The notes under the pieces are model-generated. The model ran no database searches, had not been told where the DNA came from, and saw nothing but the letters and a program-made list of their open reading frames with translations. This document shows positions 12,180-24,029 of a stretch of 64,000 nucleotides of DNA, one piece after another. This DNA is from Tipula vernalis. Lineage: Eukaryota; Arthropoda; Insecta; Diptera; Tipulidae. The position numbers were made by a program, and so were the translations under genes. Where the stretch lies: assembly GCA_958295665.1 (NCBI GenBank), contig OY282560.1:255607368-255671367 (forward strand), in the 5' to 3' direction. The stretch's first letter is position 1; every line of letters begins with the position of its first letter.

Positions 12180-12415
12180 ATGAATAAATTCTTTTCATAT
12201 AAAATAATCAAGTATTCATTAAAAACACTTTGGAATTATGTTTTTTCCACTGAGAAATGTTTTCATTTTATTTTTCATGGAAACAGAATCGGCCCACCCC
12301 ATCGGAAAATTATATAACTTTGTTTTTTGCATTCAAAAAATCAAAATGGTTGACTAGATGTAAATGAAAAGATTTTTTTTCATTGAAGTTTTTCATAGAA
12401 CGAGAATTGACCCCC
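12180..12415. mobile_element. Truncated copy of the GGGGGTCAATTCTCG element family
   Basis: The right end (TCATAGAACGAGAATTGACCCCC, ending at 12415) is the terminus of the elements at 7484-9131. Inner words (CACTGAGAAATGTTTTCATT) also match the interior of those units. The opposite end is not recognisable. Confidence 0.5.
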
Positions 12416-12659
12416 AGTACCCGGTAGGCCGATTTGCTCTAAAGTTCTCTGGGACCTCCCAATTTATGAAAAAACCTAGTCTTAGTTCGATCGGGTAAAC
12501 CATCTGGATTTTATAAAGGACATCACAGACAGACTAACAGCAAATTTAAAAAATAAAAACTACAAAATAATAAATTTGTAAGAAATTTGCGTAACAACTT
12601 TCTCAAAATTTCCCGTTCGTAGAAGAAATTGTGTTGGCCACACATAATTTTAATTTTTT

Positions 12660-12695
12660 TTTATTTTTTATTTATTTATTTATTTATTTTTTTTT
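12660..12695. repeat. TTTA microsatellite with poly-T
   Basis: An uninterrupted run of about five TTTA units flanked by T-runs. Confidence 0.7.
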
Positions 12696-13277
12696 TGATA
12701 CATTTTATATTAAGTAATTCAATTGTAAACCTTATAATTTGTAAGACATTTGCAAAATAAATTTTTTTGACCAATAAAGTGGCAACTTCCGGTTGGCCGA
12801 TTTGAAGTAAAATTCACTGAAATCTCCCAATTTATTAAAGAAGCTTAGATCTGAAGTTTAACCATCTGGGCGAATAATAACATAAAAATCGAAAATTTCA
12901 GAAACTGACAGAGACCGTTTTTTGCTTTTAATTTTTTTTGAATAATTTCATTGAAAAATTGAAATATTTTCAATTAACTTGAAAATAATCGGGAAAGTAT
13001 CGAATAATCTCTTGTACATACAAAGCATGGAACTATGGAAATCGATACGATAAACGACTAATACAATCTGTGCATATGATAATTTGATGTAAGAAAAGAT
13101 TACGAAAATCATTATAAAAAACTTTCTTTTGACAGGTTTGTGGTACGACAACAATTTTGTTCGTGATATATCCTTCTATACTACATACATCCAATTATCA
13201 AAAGCACCGATCGGAGGATTTCCCTATCGCAAGGAACTCCCTTTACAAACGTACGAATCCGAACCGTCGTTTTTATT

Positions 13278-13413
13278 ATTAGGCACATTCGTAAATTGTT
13301 CTTTTGTAAATTTAGAGTAAGTTTCGACTAAATGGTCGACCATTATAGTGTAATTTAATGGTCGAAACTTACTCTGAAGTTACCCAAGATCTATTTACGA
13401 ATGTGGGTAGTAC
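13278..13413. repeat. Imperfect inverted repeat
   Basis: AGAGTAAGTTTCGAC (about 13314) is repeated inverted as GTCGAAACTTACTCT (about 13362). Outer words (GGCACATTCGTAAAT / ATTTACGAATGTGGG) also pair, so the stem extends to about 60 bases per side with interruptions. Probably a small foldback element. Confidence 0.55.
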
Positions 13414-13789
13414 CATATAACTTCAAAAAAAATTCGAAAATAATTGTTGTTATTTTATTAAAATAAAATTTACGTTCGAAAATTTTTCATTTTACCCAAA
13501 AAAGTCATAATTTTCAAAACTAAACTAGTGCATTTTCAAAATTTATTTTGTTGATTTTATACCGCCAAACAATTATAGCATAACGACATTTTTGTTTTAT
13601 ATTTTTCTCTTTTTATCACGTGCACATTTTTTTGTATTGTGTATAATAGCTCAAGTGTCGACAAAAATATTGTTGGAAAAAATGTTGGTACGTCAAAATC
13701 GAACTTTATATCCCAACAAAAATTGAAGATATTACTATACTCGTATCATGATTTTTAATTGTAAGGCAAGACTCAAAATATAAACATAG

Positions 13790-13955
13790 AAAATTTTACG
13801 ACGAGGAGAAATTGTTAAGAGTTCTGCAAGTCAGTTTCAGTCAGGGAAACATAAATCGTTTTTCAATCATCTCATCAGGCTATAGCGACTGAACTGCTAA
13901 CTTATTACCCTGATTTTCTAAAGCCGCCTGATGAGATGATTGATTTTTCACAATT
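13790..13955. repeat. Inverted repeat and dispersed repeat copy
   Basis: AATCATCTCATCAGGC and GCCTGATGAGATGATT form a 16-bp stem around a loop of about 60 bases. The left half (TTACGACGAGGAGAAATTGT to CTATAGCGACTGAACTG) is related to 60770-60890, where the same words occur in the same order with divergence. Confidence 0.5.
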
Positions 13956-14867
13956 CACGCAATTTGGAAAATGCCAGAATAACTTAATGTTTGAAATACA
14001 AAATTTGGTTGGTTTTTTTTACATTTATTAGTATAGTAGACCTGAGTATATTTTATAGCAACAAACAACAAAAATGACGATATGTGAATTTTTTATAGCG
14101 CAAAACAAACAAACCAAAATAGTTATGAGCGGCAAGCATTTATGTTTTAATTTATTATTTTTCATTTTAGGCAAAAAAATTCGTAATTTTGAAAAATAAA
14201 CTAGAAACCTAGTAATGCCGTCCTATCAGTCAAAAATTGTATCACGACTTTATACCGCCAAAAAATTGTAGCATGTCTACATTTTTGTACTATATTTTTT
14301 TCTTTTTATTGCATGCACATTTCTTATATTGTGCATGGCGGCTCTAAATGGTATGAACTTAGATATTTTTTTTTACTTTCGGATTAATCGTCGGTTGAAT
14401 CGTACGAATGGTGATCCAATTCCATTGCGAATAAAAGTTTGCCAGTCAAAATAAAATGAGATAAAAATATAAAATCGGTAGTTTTGTGAACGAGAGATAC
14501 CCAACGAAGTCAGTCAAGATTTTACTTACAAAAAATGTGTGTCTGTGTTAGTGGACTGCGATAATAATTGACAAAAAGTATTAAATCGAGAACATTTTAT
14601 GGCAGCCCAACTGTACCCATATGTACATAAATATTGTGTACCGTTTTAAACATATTTCGCGCACACATTAATAGTTTTAATTGTATGGCATTTATATGGG
14701 AGAGATTTTTTAAATTTTGTATTTTATAATAGAAGAAAGTCGAAAAAATAATTCTGATATAAGTATGATTTATAATTAATTTTTTAGATAATTTTGAGAG
14801 GTGAAAATAATCGAAACTTTTTTTCTTACATGTAAACAAACCATTTTGTTTTTATTGTTGTTAAAGA

Positions 14868-15850
14868 GTGGTTGGGTGTAGTTTGTTTATTTCTAGTCTA
14901 TTGTATTTATAGTCTTTGATAAATAGTAAGTAATACCGATTTTCCATCGTCATAGTATAATAGTATAATAGTATTATACTATTATACTACGACGATGGAA
15001 AACCGAAATTGATAGTATAATAGTATAATTATAATATTTTGTTATACTAGCTATCAAAAATATGATAGGTAGCAAATTGTGTTTTTAACATTGTAAATTT
15101 ATCTGACAGTGTATTATTTTGACAATTCACTAAATTCATTCGATTTTTTTTTTGTTTTTTTTTTGTGGTATCTGCATAGTGCACACATTTTATTAATTTT
15201 TTAAAAACACAACTAATGCGTATGCTTGGTTATTTTTAATTGTTTTTTTTATTATGAATATACTTTAAAATTTTCAAAATAGGAATTATACCTACGTTCA
15301 CATAAAAAAAAATATAATTGGTGCTAACTTCGTCGCATGCGATGGAAAACCGACAAGGAATAATAGTATAATAGTATATGCTATTATACTATTGACGATG
15401 GAAAATCGGTATAAGATCTTACGTCATTTATTTCGTTTTTATAATTTTATACTGTATTTTTCACATAGCCATACAAAGAAAAAGTAAATTTGTACTTTAA
15501 AATATGTTATATCAAAGCTTACCTAAAATATAGAAGCCGTCAGGTTAAAATTCGAACTTAATATAAGGGGGATAGAAAGACAAAAAAAATGAATTTTTCA
15601 TACAAATCATATGAAAAGTTACGTTTTTTTAATATCGTTTTTTCTTAAATGAAAAGTCTTACAAAAATGAATTTTGATTTCTACGTTATCAAGAAGAATG
15701 ATTGGTAAATATACGATTTGAAAATCAATTAATAAAATCTTGTTTATAGATATTTAATTAATGTTTTACTAAAACCCCTTTATTTACAAACCCATCTTTA
15801 CACCTCATGACGTCATACCTTTCGTTCATGTTTTTTTTGTAATAAGCCAT
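14868..15850. repeat. Left copy of a complex inverted repeat (blocks A-B-C-D)
   Basis: Excluding the MITE, the copy reads block A (14870-14930, TTTATTTCTAGTCTATTGTA), block B (15412-15500, AAGATCTTACGTCATTTATT), block C (15530-15600, TTATATAAGGGGGATAGAAA-like) and block D (15690-15845, TTTTACTAAAACCCCTTTAT). The reverse complements of all four occur at 18757-19445, but in the order that would read C-D-A-B. No protein is encoded. Confidence 0.75.
14934..15411. mobile_element. 478-bp MITE with TAA target duplication (PIF/Harbinger type)
   Basis: The ends are TACCGATTTTCCATCGTC and its complement GACGATGGAAAATCGGTA. The interior is packed with ATAGTATAATAGTATAAT-type palindromes. TAA flanks both sides (14931-14933 and 15412-15414). 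In the reverse-complement copy of the host repeat (near 18835-18850) the same junction is uninterrupted and has a single TAA, a paralogous empty site that proves insertion with a 3-bp duplication. A TWA duplication is typical of PIF/Harbinger transposition (family knowledge). Confidence 0.88.
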
Positions 15851-16557
15851 GTTTGACACCCACTTATAAACTCGACTAATTAAATATGTTTAAAAAAAAC
15901 AAAATGGCCGTGTAGTTTTCGTGTTTGAAATCAGATGGCGGTAATAAGAAATTGAAATAAATCCACATTTCAGAAAAACCATTCAAAATAATGTTTTAGC
16001 AAGTTAGGAGTATAATTTAGTAAATAAAAAGTTTAACGAGCATACGGATCTATTTCATCCGGACATTATTGATTTGAAGTCGAAAAATTCGGACGATGCA
16101 TTTGTTTTCAACATTCAAAAATTGCAATAATGATTTGAATGATTTATAAAAATAAACTGTAACCAATTAAGTACTTTTCAAATTGAGGTCGTAATCCAAC
16201 ACTTTCACAAAAGATTTTCAAGTTTTGATTGGCTCTGGTAAATTGTTTATTCTTTATAAACTAAAAAATTTTAATAAAATTGTTGTTTTTTTTTCAAATA
16301 ATTAATATTAATGCACATAAATTTCGCACATAAAAACCACTCTGACATTTGATTGCGCTATTAAGCATAATAAGTCCGGGGAAAACAAAATAAAACGGAT
16401 TATTAATTTTTATAAATCATTCGAACAGAAATAGTAACCGAAATATGTATTTTTTGTGGTAAACTACAGATATCACTAATTCCTCACTACACTTGACAGT
16501 GTACAAAATGGAAAAGCTAATTTTTTGACATACTCTCAACGAATGTCATACTTCACG

Positions 16558-16809
16558 GCGTTTTTTTATTCGCTCCGGATAGCTGCTATCGAGAGCCGTC
16601 ATATAAAAAGTGGCTCCCGATAGCGCTCCGTATAAATAGGAAGAGCCAAATATTTTTTATATACAGTTTTTATTAACCACTTGAATTAAAAATGATAGTT
16701 TGATGTTAAATAAGTTTAGTTTACCAATAAATAGCGCGTCAAATTTAAATTTCGGCGAAGGAAAATGACGGCTCTCGATAGCAGCAATCGGGAGCGAATA
16801 AAAAAACAC
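16558..16809. mobile_element. 252-bp short element with terminal inverted repeats of about 42 bp
   Basis: GTTTTTTTATTCGCTCC on the left and GGAGCGAATAAAAAAAC on the right continue inward with GCTGCTATCGAGAGCCGTCA and its complement, with a few mismatches. A second GCTCCCGATAGC inside suggests an internal duplication. CACTACACTTG occurs shortly outside both ends (16484 and 16807), but not adjacent on the left, so the target duplication is unresolved. Confidence 0.7.
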
Positions 16810-17214
16810 TACACTTGTCATTGGAGAAAAGTAGTAAGTTGAAGTTTTTGTTTTTAATTATTTAAATTAATTTATCCACTTTTGATATATAATAGCCCGA
16901 TAACTATGCTGATTTCAAATAAAGAAAATGTAAAATAACCCATTGTTATTGTATAACCCACGCTGCTAGGGGCAACGTGAGTTATATTTGGTATAACAAA
17001 ATGTTGAGTAGTCATTGGAAAATGATTCGTGGTCAAATTGAATGAAAAACTATATTCCAAAAATTAATTAAATTAAAGTACACCATGATAATTTAAAGAA
17101 CGGTCACTATGATAAAATGGATCTCAAAATTCAATGCTTCAGTGTGAAAACACAAAATGGAACTATTTCTTATTAATTTACGAAATTTATTTCAACAAAA
17201 GTGGATAAAACGTT

Positions 17215-17340
17215 GTATGGCACTCGTGAGCAAAGAGATATTATCCACTCGGGATAATGTCCCACTCGGCTATCACCTCGTGGGACAAACTTATCCCTCA
17301 TAGATAATATCTCGTTTTGCTCACTAGTACCATAAATAAC
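17215..17340. repeat. Hairpin-forming inverted repeat
   Basis: CTCGTGAGCAAAGAGATATTATCC and GATAATATCTCGTTTTGCTCACTAG pair across a loop holding CCCACTCGGCTATCACCTCG. Compact and imperfect, probably a foldback remnant. Confidence 0.55.
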
Positions 17341-17362
17341 TATTATTTATTTAATTCTTCAG

Positions 17363-17824
17363 GATTATGGTCTTCTTGAATTCGGAATGAAAGATCCTGG
17401 AGTTTATTCATCCGTACTAACATTTTTACTAAATTTAGTACACGACAGAGATGATTCCAAATTTAGGCGATTCAGTCCAAGCGACCAACTCGTCCAAACT
17501 GTTAAAGAAACTTATGAATGACTGTATTTTGGAGCGGAAAATTTTAAAAAATGTTGATCCCATTACCGCATCCGTATTTGATTTTATTTATCAATTTATT
17601 CTTTTAAAGTAACAGAGGAAATATTATATGAAATTTTACAAAAGATTGAGAAAAAATCGATTGAATGGTTGACCGAGGACTGGAAGAATCATAATGTTGG
17701 TGGCGAGATTTTGAAGCTCCCCGCTTGGTTGATGACACGGACTATTTACTTGATTGGATATGTGGCCATGAAGGAAATGATATTTTTGAATCATACAGCA
17801 ATACAAAATAAAATAAAACATTAA
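17363..17824 (+). pseudogene. Decayed copy of a cellular gene (possibly condensin subunit D2-like)
   Basis: The plus strand reads protein-like blocks in shifting frames: DYGLLEFGMKDPGVYSSVLT, LVHDRDDSKFRRFSPSDQLV, LMNDCILERKILKNVDP and FDFIYQFIL. Then come EEILYEILQKIEKKSIEWLT and LPAWLMTRTIYLIGYVAMKE. At least two single-base frameshifts and one stop interrupt it. The first block follows TTAATTCTTCAG, which resembles a splice acceptor. The last block resembles a helical-repeat segment of condensin subunit 1 (Cap-D2), but I place it from memory with low certainty. It is not a mobile-element protein I know. It lies antisense inside the mesh intron. Confidence 0.5.
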
Positions 17825-17981
17825 ATAAATTAACTACATACGTTAGTTTAAATTACTTCTAAATTCTTAATTTCCATTTAACAGAATTATTGCACTGTTA
17901 AAAATATTTTCAAAATTTAAAAAAACGTTGTGTAGCCAACTTTATAATATCAAAAAAAAAAATTTTTTGTTTTTACAAAAC

Positions 17982-18840
17982 AAGATCTTACGTCATTGAT
18001 TTCGTTTTTATAAGTTTATACTGTATTTTTCCAAATTTTTCACATAGAAATACAAAGAAAAAGTAAATTTGTACAATTTTATTTTAATTATATTAATCAA
18101 ATTATGTACTAAATTTAAATTATTGGTTTTAAAATATGTTATACTCAAAGGTTTGATTTAAATATATACCTAAAAATATTTTCTGTTACGAGTATTTTTC
18201 ATTCATAAAATTTTAATCAAAAATGTTCAATTTCACATGGGTTCTTATGGGCAATAGTAAAATGTATTCTCCTTCTTTTAAAATTGGTCTGAACCTGACG
18301 GCTTGTATATTTAGGTAAGCTTTGGTTAAATGTACTCAAAGGTTCGATTTAAATATAAACCTAAAATTATTTTCTGTTACGAGTATTTTTCATTCATAAA
18401 ATTTTAATCAAAAATGTTCAATTTCACATGGGTTCTTATGGGAAATAGTAAAATGTATCCCCCTTCTTTTAAAATTGGTCTGAACCTGACGGCTTGTATA
18501 TTTAGGAATGCTTTGCTAAAACCAAAGCACCTAGATATACAAGCCATCAGCTCCATCAGCAAAAGAAGCTTATACATTTTACGATTTCCCATGAGAACTC
18601 ATGAAAAATTGAACATTTTTGATTAAAATTTTATCTAAAAAAAATACTCGTACCAGAAAATATTTTTAGGTTTATATTTGAATCAAACCTTTGAGTATAA
18701 CATATTTAAAAACTAATAACTTGAATTTAGTAATTTGAAATATAATTAAAATAAAATTGTATAAATTTACTTTTTCTTTGTATGGCTATGTGAAAAATAT
18801 AGTATAAAATTATAAAATGAAATAAATGACGTAAGATCTT
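17982..18840. mobile_element. 859-bp foldback element with AAGATCTTACGTC termini
   Basis: The left end is AAGATCTTACGTCATTGATT and the right end is AATAAATGACGTAAGATCTT. The interior holds a module of about 200 bp (TTCACATGGGTTCTTATGGG to GACGGCTTGTATATTTAGG) twice as a direct repeat (18126-18327 and 18328-18530), then once inverted (about 18531-18720), so it folds on itself around 18530. Open frames in both strands are by-products of this symmetry. Block B of the repeat at 15412 is one end of the same element. Confidence 0.75.
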
Positions 18841-19445
18841 ACTTACTATTACTATTTACAAGGCAGGGCAAATTACATTACACTGAGTAGTTATAAAAAT
18901 TTAAATAAAAAATTTAAAAAATTCAAGTAATTAAAATACCAATTACAATTACTTAGAATTTAAATAATTAAAATACAAGATACGGTTACTTGGAAAATGA
19001 GTAATTAAAATACAAATTACAAATTATAACTTGTATTTTAATTACGTAATTTAAATACATGTAATTCGTTACTGCCCAGCCTTGACTATTTATCAAAGAC
19101 TTTAAAATACAATAGACTAGAAATAAACAAACTCTTATTATAAAAAAACATGAACGAAATGTGACACGTAATGAGATAAAGATGTTTGTAAATAAAGGGG
19201 TTTTAGTAAAACATTAATTAAATATCTATAAACAAGAATATATTAATTGATTTTCAAATCATTTATTTATCAATTCTTCTTCTGGGTAACGTATAAATCA
19301 AAATTCTGTTTTATAAGATTTTTCATAAATTAAAAAAACATAACTTTTTATATGATTTGTACGAAAAATCCATTTTTTTGTCTTTCTATCCCCCTTATAT
19401 TAAGTTCGAATTTGATGCTGACGGCTTGTATTGTAGGTGCTTTGC
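18757..19445. repeat. Right copy of the complex inverted repeat (blocks B'-A'-D'-C')
   Basis: Reverse-complement counterparts of the left copy at 14868-15850. B' is the right end of the foldback at 17982-18840, A' is 19085-19150, D' is 19150-19320 and C' is 19380-19430. A' and D' are directly joined here (TAAACAAACTCTTATTATAA), whereas in the left copy A and D are the outer ends. The A'-B' junction is split by the 226-bp element at 18859. Confidence 0.7.
18859..19084. mobile_element. 226-bp hAT-type MITE with 8-bp target duplication
   Basis: Termini are CAAGGCAGGGCAAATTAC and GTTACTGCCCAGCCTTG. ACTATTTA occurs on both sides (18851-18858 and 19085-19092). The left copy of the host repeat (14915-14933) has the uninterrupted site with a single copy of that octamer, so the insertion is proven by a paralogous empty site. 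The interior is AATTAC/GTAATT-rich. An 8-bp duplication is the hAT hallmark (family knowledge). Confidence 0.85.
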
Positions 19446-19654
19446 TAAAATAAAGGGTCGAACAATTATTTGACGTATAATGTTGTTTCATCAAAATATG
19501 AAAATTGAATTAATCCAATACATATATAGTTTAAAGTATGATTTTTGTATATCTGATTCATTTGAGACATTCTTATCATTTTAAATATCAGAAACTTGTA
19601 CATACTTAAAATTTCAGAAATTCAAATATAAGTTTGTGGTACTAAACCCATCCG

Positions 19655-22160
19655 CATAAATATAATACCTGCCCAGTAAATATGATGTTGATATTCCGTA
19701 GAAATCATGTGGCAAACATCGCTTAATTTTGTATTGTAATCCCACAAGCCACACCTTGTCCAAGTCTTCTTCAATCACTTGAAATATTTTGTCTACTTGT
19801 TCTATTGTTGATTGCTCCGGCCTTAATCAGCTTCCACCAACAATATAGGCTTTAGACGCTTAAATAGTAATTTTTCGAGTAATTTAGACATAATTTGTAG
19901 CAAGCTTAAAGGTCTATATGTCTGGTCTGTATGTAACTTCTTCTGGAAGCTTGCCTGGTTTTAGTATTTATATTACTTGTGAAACCTTCCATTGTATTGG
20001 GAAATATCCTGTTCCAAGTAAAGCGTTGAAAAAGGCTATAAATTGAATACCCTTATCTGGAAACTTTTCCAAAATTTTTCCTGTGATAAGATCATATCCT
20101 GGCGCATTTTTAGAATTTAACTGTCTCTGTATCATAGTTCTTACTTCTAACATAGAAACTTCCTGTTAATATGATTCATTTGCAATGATGCTGCCAAGTA
20201 GTTTTGAATGTTGTTATTCTCTTCATCCGTACTTTCTGGCGAATATGGTTGAGGTCAAAATGTTCTGCAAATACTTTAGCACCTTCTTCATTATTTCTAG
20301 CCTAGTGACCGTCACTTTCAGTTATCGGCGGAATATTCTGTTGTGGTTGTTTCAGCGTCTTAGTCGCCTTCCACAATGAATAATCTGTGTTTTCTGAATT
20401 GATTGGATTTTTTCATTGAGAAACAGTTCTTTTAACTGTTTCACGGATTTGTTTAATTTATGTTTATCTCCCAGTTGTCAATATCGTTGCCATTGCTTTT
20501 TTAACTTTCTTTTCTCCTTAATCATTTTCTTGACAACATTCGAACATTCCTTTCTCTTTTTTTCTCTTTTTGTAGTGGTGTGTACTTCCAAGCTGCCAAC
20601 ATTTTTCGTCTTTAATTTGATGTTTGTGTTTAGTTTCTCTGTTACCTTATATCTGAAGTAGTTCCAGTCAGTTTTATTGTTGCTTAACATTGGTTGTTTC
20701 TGTGTATTTACTATCTTTGTTCCCAAAGTGATTAAGACAGGCAAGTGACCTAATGACAGGTCCAAGCATGGCGTCACTTTAATATACTATGCCTTTAGTT
20801 ACGCAGAATGCTATGGCGTCTGGGATCTTTCCTTTATCGCTTGGCCAATTGGTAGGTCCACTGGCTGATTTATCTTGAAGATTATTTTTTGAATTGATTT
20901 GATTAATCCTCGTCCCGCTATAAAGCGATGACCCAAAGAACTATAAAAATTATCAAATTGTTCCATTTTTATTGCATGTTTTGGTGGGCAGTATATAGTA
21001 TGGGCAAAATGGCTAAAGGATTCAGCCAATTTTCTATTACTAAAGTAGTTGCTTGTAGATGCTGTTTCTTATACTTTTCTACTTCATGCGGTGTTTAATT
21101 ATGTTTTTGATTATAACTACAGTTCCATCAGGATGATTTGTGTCTAGATGGTGTATCTGGATATTTTTAGGAAACTTTTGCTGCTCTTATCGTTTCGAAT
21201 ATTAGCATACTCGACATCAATTTCTTGTTCTATCACGAAACTTTTAGCTTCTTGTTCATGTTCTGACAAAACGTTGGCATTCCAAATACAAGATTAAGGA
21301 TAGCATCCGTTCTGTAGAAGACTGCTCGGGCAGTTGTTATTGATATTTTGTTTGTCCGTTGATTGGTTTTCTTTGGTAAGATTTCCTTCCGAAGTTTGAA
21401 CTGTAATTGAATCTTTGAGTTTCAGCGTACATGTTGCCCCAGTAACTAAATGTTAACAAGGATTTGATTTTGTAGCGGGGTGCGATTTCTCCACTAGTTT
21501 TTTTTCTGAGATGTGGAAACCTACGAGTTTGAACTTCTTTATATACATACTTTTAAATCTTCAATGTTAATTAATGGATGCAAGTTTCGTATACCTGATA
21601 GGTTTTGTTCACTTTCTATTGGAACGAATGGAATTCGGTATTTCGCTCCGCTAGGGCTCTAATCACCAACGGGTATACTTCGGCATCTTTTAATTGGTTA
21701 AAATCCAGTCCTGATTAGTTCCAATTAATTTTAAATATAAGTTCTCTTCAGCCAGTTCCTCGAACAAGACATTTGTGGCGCTCTTATTTTTGGTACGGTT
21801 CGTCGACTTCTTCGGACAAATTATGAAATCGAGTATATAAAAGCATTGCAGATTACGCTAGCTAGTAATCATTTATCTTCATTTGTTTGTATTTGGTGTT
21901 AGGTGTTATTGGACTCGTGCCTCTACCCCTTTTGTTAGCCGTGGCCCATCCTTCGTTATCTTCAGATGTGGCATGGACGGCGTGGGCGCAGTTGAATTGC
22001 TCGACTCTTTGGTTGTCCCGATTGTGGAAGTAGTTGCGGAGTTTTGGGAATTATATGTTTGGGCGACATCGGAAAAAAGTTTAGTTGTTAAGATGACATG
22101 TTTCCTGATGAATTTTGATTCTATTATGTCATTTGAAGAGAGCTAACTGGTGGAGTTCGT
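19655..22160 (-). pseudogene. Jockey-clade non-LTR retrotransposon, degenerate
   Basis: Read on the minus strand from 22160 downward. A low-complexity gag start gives way to gag text near 21700 (NQLKDAEVYPLVIRALAERN). The endonuclease near 21030-20810 reads IYCPPKHAIKMEQF and NFYSSLGHRFIAG, then jumps to RGLIKSIQK, so the GDYNAKHT-like active-site segment is deleted. The linker is at 20777-20480 (QKPMLSNNKTDWNYFRYKVT). The reverse transcriptase entry is at 20390-19970 (SLWKATKTLKQP, NAPGYDLITGKILEKFPDKG) and at 19920-19700 (MSKLLEKLLFKRLKP, STIEQVDKIF-like words). The YADD catalytic box and everything after it are absent. Many stops and frameshifts. Gene order and motif spacing fit jockey. 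Confidence 0.87.
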
Positions 22161-22189
22161 GGAGTTTTTGATGTGCTTGAAAATAATTC

Positions 22190-22560
22190 GAACTCAAATA
22201 TTACAATGTGTAATGATCTACAATCTAGGTAATTAACACCTTACAACATTTATTCACTTTTTGTTAACACTGCACTTTATAATGCACGTATAGTTTTCAT
22301 CATTGATATTAATATTTGCAATTGCTAGCATTGCACTTTTATTTTTGTTCCTGCAAATTAAACCCATTTTGTATAAAATGTTCATTGAAATTTTTGTTAG
22401 CACTGCACTTTTAAATAAATTATTAATTTTATTTTGAATAAATTTGAGTGTTCACTATTCAATCGTTGGAATGTAACCAATAAAAATATGAAGTAAAATT
22501 CAGTCGGCCTTTTAATTCTTGATCACAGATAGAATGAAATAGATTGATTTTGGGCGGGCG
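22190..22560. repeat. 5' flank of the jockey-like element with three related repeats
   Basis: Three imperfect copies of a word like GTTAACACTGCACTTTATAA occur at about 22264, 22326 and 22398. They sit just upstream (minus-strand sense) of the gag start and may belong to the element's 5' region. That assignment is an inference. Confidence 0.35.
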
Positions 22561-24000
22561 GCTTATTTAACCTTTTATAGAATAGTACTAGAAGTCTGAT
22601 AGGATTCTCCCTAACGAAAAACCTGTTCATGATTCAAAACATAATGGAAGTCTTTGAAAAAAAAACAAAAAAAAAAAAATAAGGAGAAAATATGTAAAGA
22701 AAAATTTGGCAAAATATAATTTAAAAAAGTGCAATTCGATATACTTGTTCGATTGACGACGAAATCGAGGTTGTTTTTCTAAAAAGGAGATAAATCATTA
22801 GATAGTGTCACCAAAAGTTCAATAAAGGGTGATTCAAACAAACAAATCAATATTCCTCGTTACACATATTTGTAAAATATTTTTTGATAAAAGCCATAAA
22901 AAAAGAAATGAAAAAGTAATTATAAATGTGATAATAAGTAATAAGTGTGAAAAAGAAATTAAAAAAGAAATACCATTTTAAAGTGTTTAATTAGTGTTTA
23001 AAAAAGAACAAATTAAAAAACAAAGTCTAATTATTTTCTTTAAGTGATACTAAATTTAATAAACTTTGGTTAGAAGACCGGTTTCGGACGTTCGACCTTT
23101 GTTAGTTTTATAAAAGTAATAATTAAACACTATAGTTAAACACTTTAAAATATTATTTCTATTTAATTTCTTTTTAATTGCGTGAATTTATTTAATAAAT
23201 AGCAATTTATTAGTCAGTATACCTTGGTCAGTCTGGAAAAACCTTTTTCATATAGTCTTCATCTGATCGAACGAAATTGCGAAATCTTGATAATTTCAAA
23301 TTCTTCGTAAAAAATATTTATCTACCTATTATCCGAAATAACCTAACATTTGAAAACTAAAAGTTATGGCGTGTGGAGGATCATACTCGGTGCGAATAAA
23401 AATGTATGCATTACTGTCTACTGTAAGTGGTTTTATGGCAATACTCGCTGATAGACTTTCTTATGCGAATTTAATGATTTTGTTAATTAACCGACAACAA
23501 TTTTGAAAAACACCTCAAATAAAAACAATGTAATTGCTTGTTTCGGTTAACCGTGGTGTTGATACAAATTTTGATTTATGTGAATCTATTAGTGATGGTT
23601 AGTAAAGAATTATGTTAGTCTAAAATTAATGGTCTATTGGCTAGTTTAGTAAAGCGCTTATTTTAAAACTAAACCTAAATTTGAAATACAACGCTGGTGT
23701 ACCACGGATAACCACAAGCATTATTCTGTGCACAAGTCGACATAATTCTAGTTATAAAATAAAAAAAAAACTGTTTTTAAATTATTGTCAAAATATTTAA
23801 TCTTAATTTATTAAACTTTTTTATTTGGTTTATTAATTTTAAAATGAACTTCTTATTCAAACACTCACTTATATATTACACTTTTTTATATAATACATAA
23901 TAGGCAATTATTATTTTTTTTTGGTATTTTTGTCTTAAATAAACATTACTATTTGGTATTAAAAAAATTAACTCTACTGACATATTCTATAAAATTAAAC
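22560..24000. other. Intronic DNA and mesh 3' end region
   Basis: No gene seen. The part nearest 24030 should be the 3' UTR of the long mesh isoform, with minus-strand AATAAA at 23829-23834, 23820-23825 and 23807-23812. Positions 22640-22700 and 22900-23040 are A-rich. Confidence 0.45.
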
Positions 24001-24029
24001 TAAATACTACAAAAATGTGTTTATGTAAG

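Noticed and set aside
18404..18626. Overlapping frames on both strands with similar peptides (HMGNRKMY-like)
   Set aside because: They are mirror products of the foldback's direct and inverted modules, not genes.
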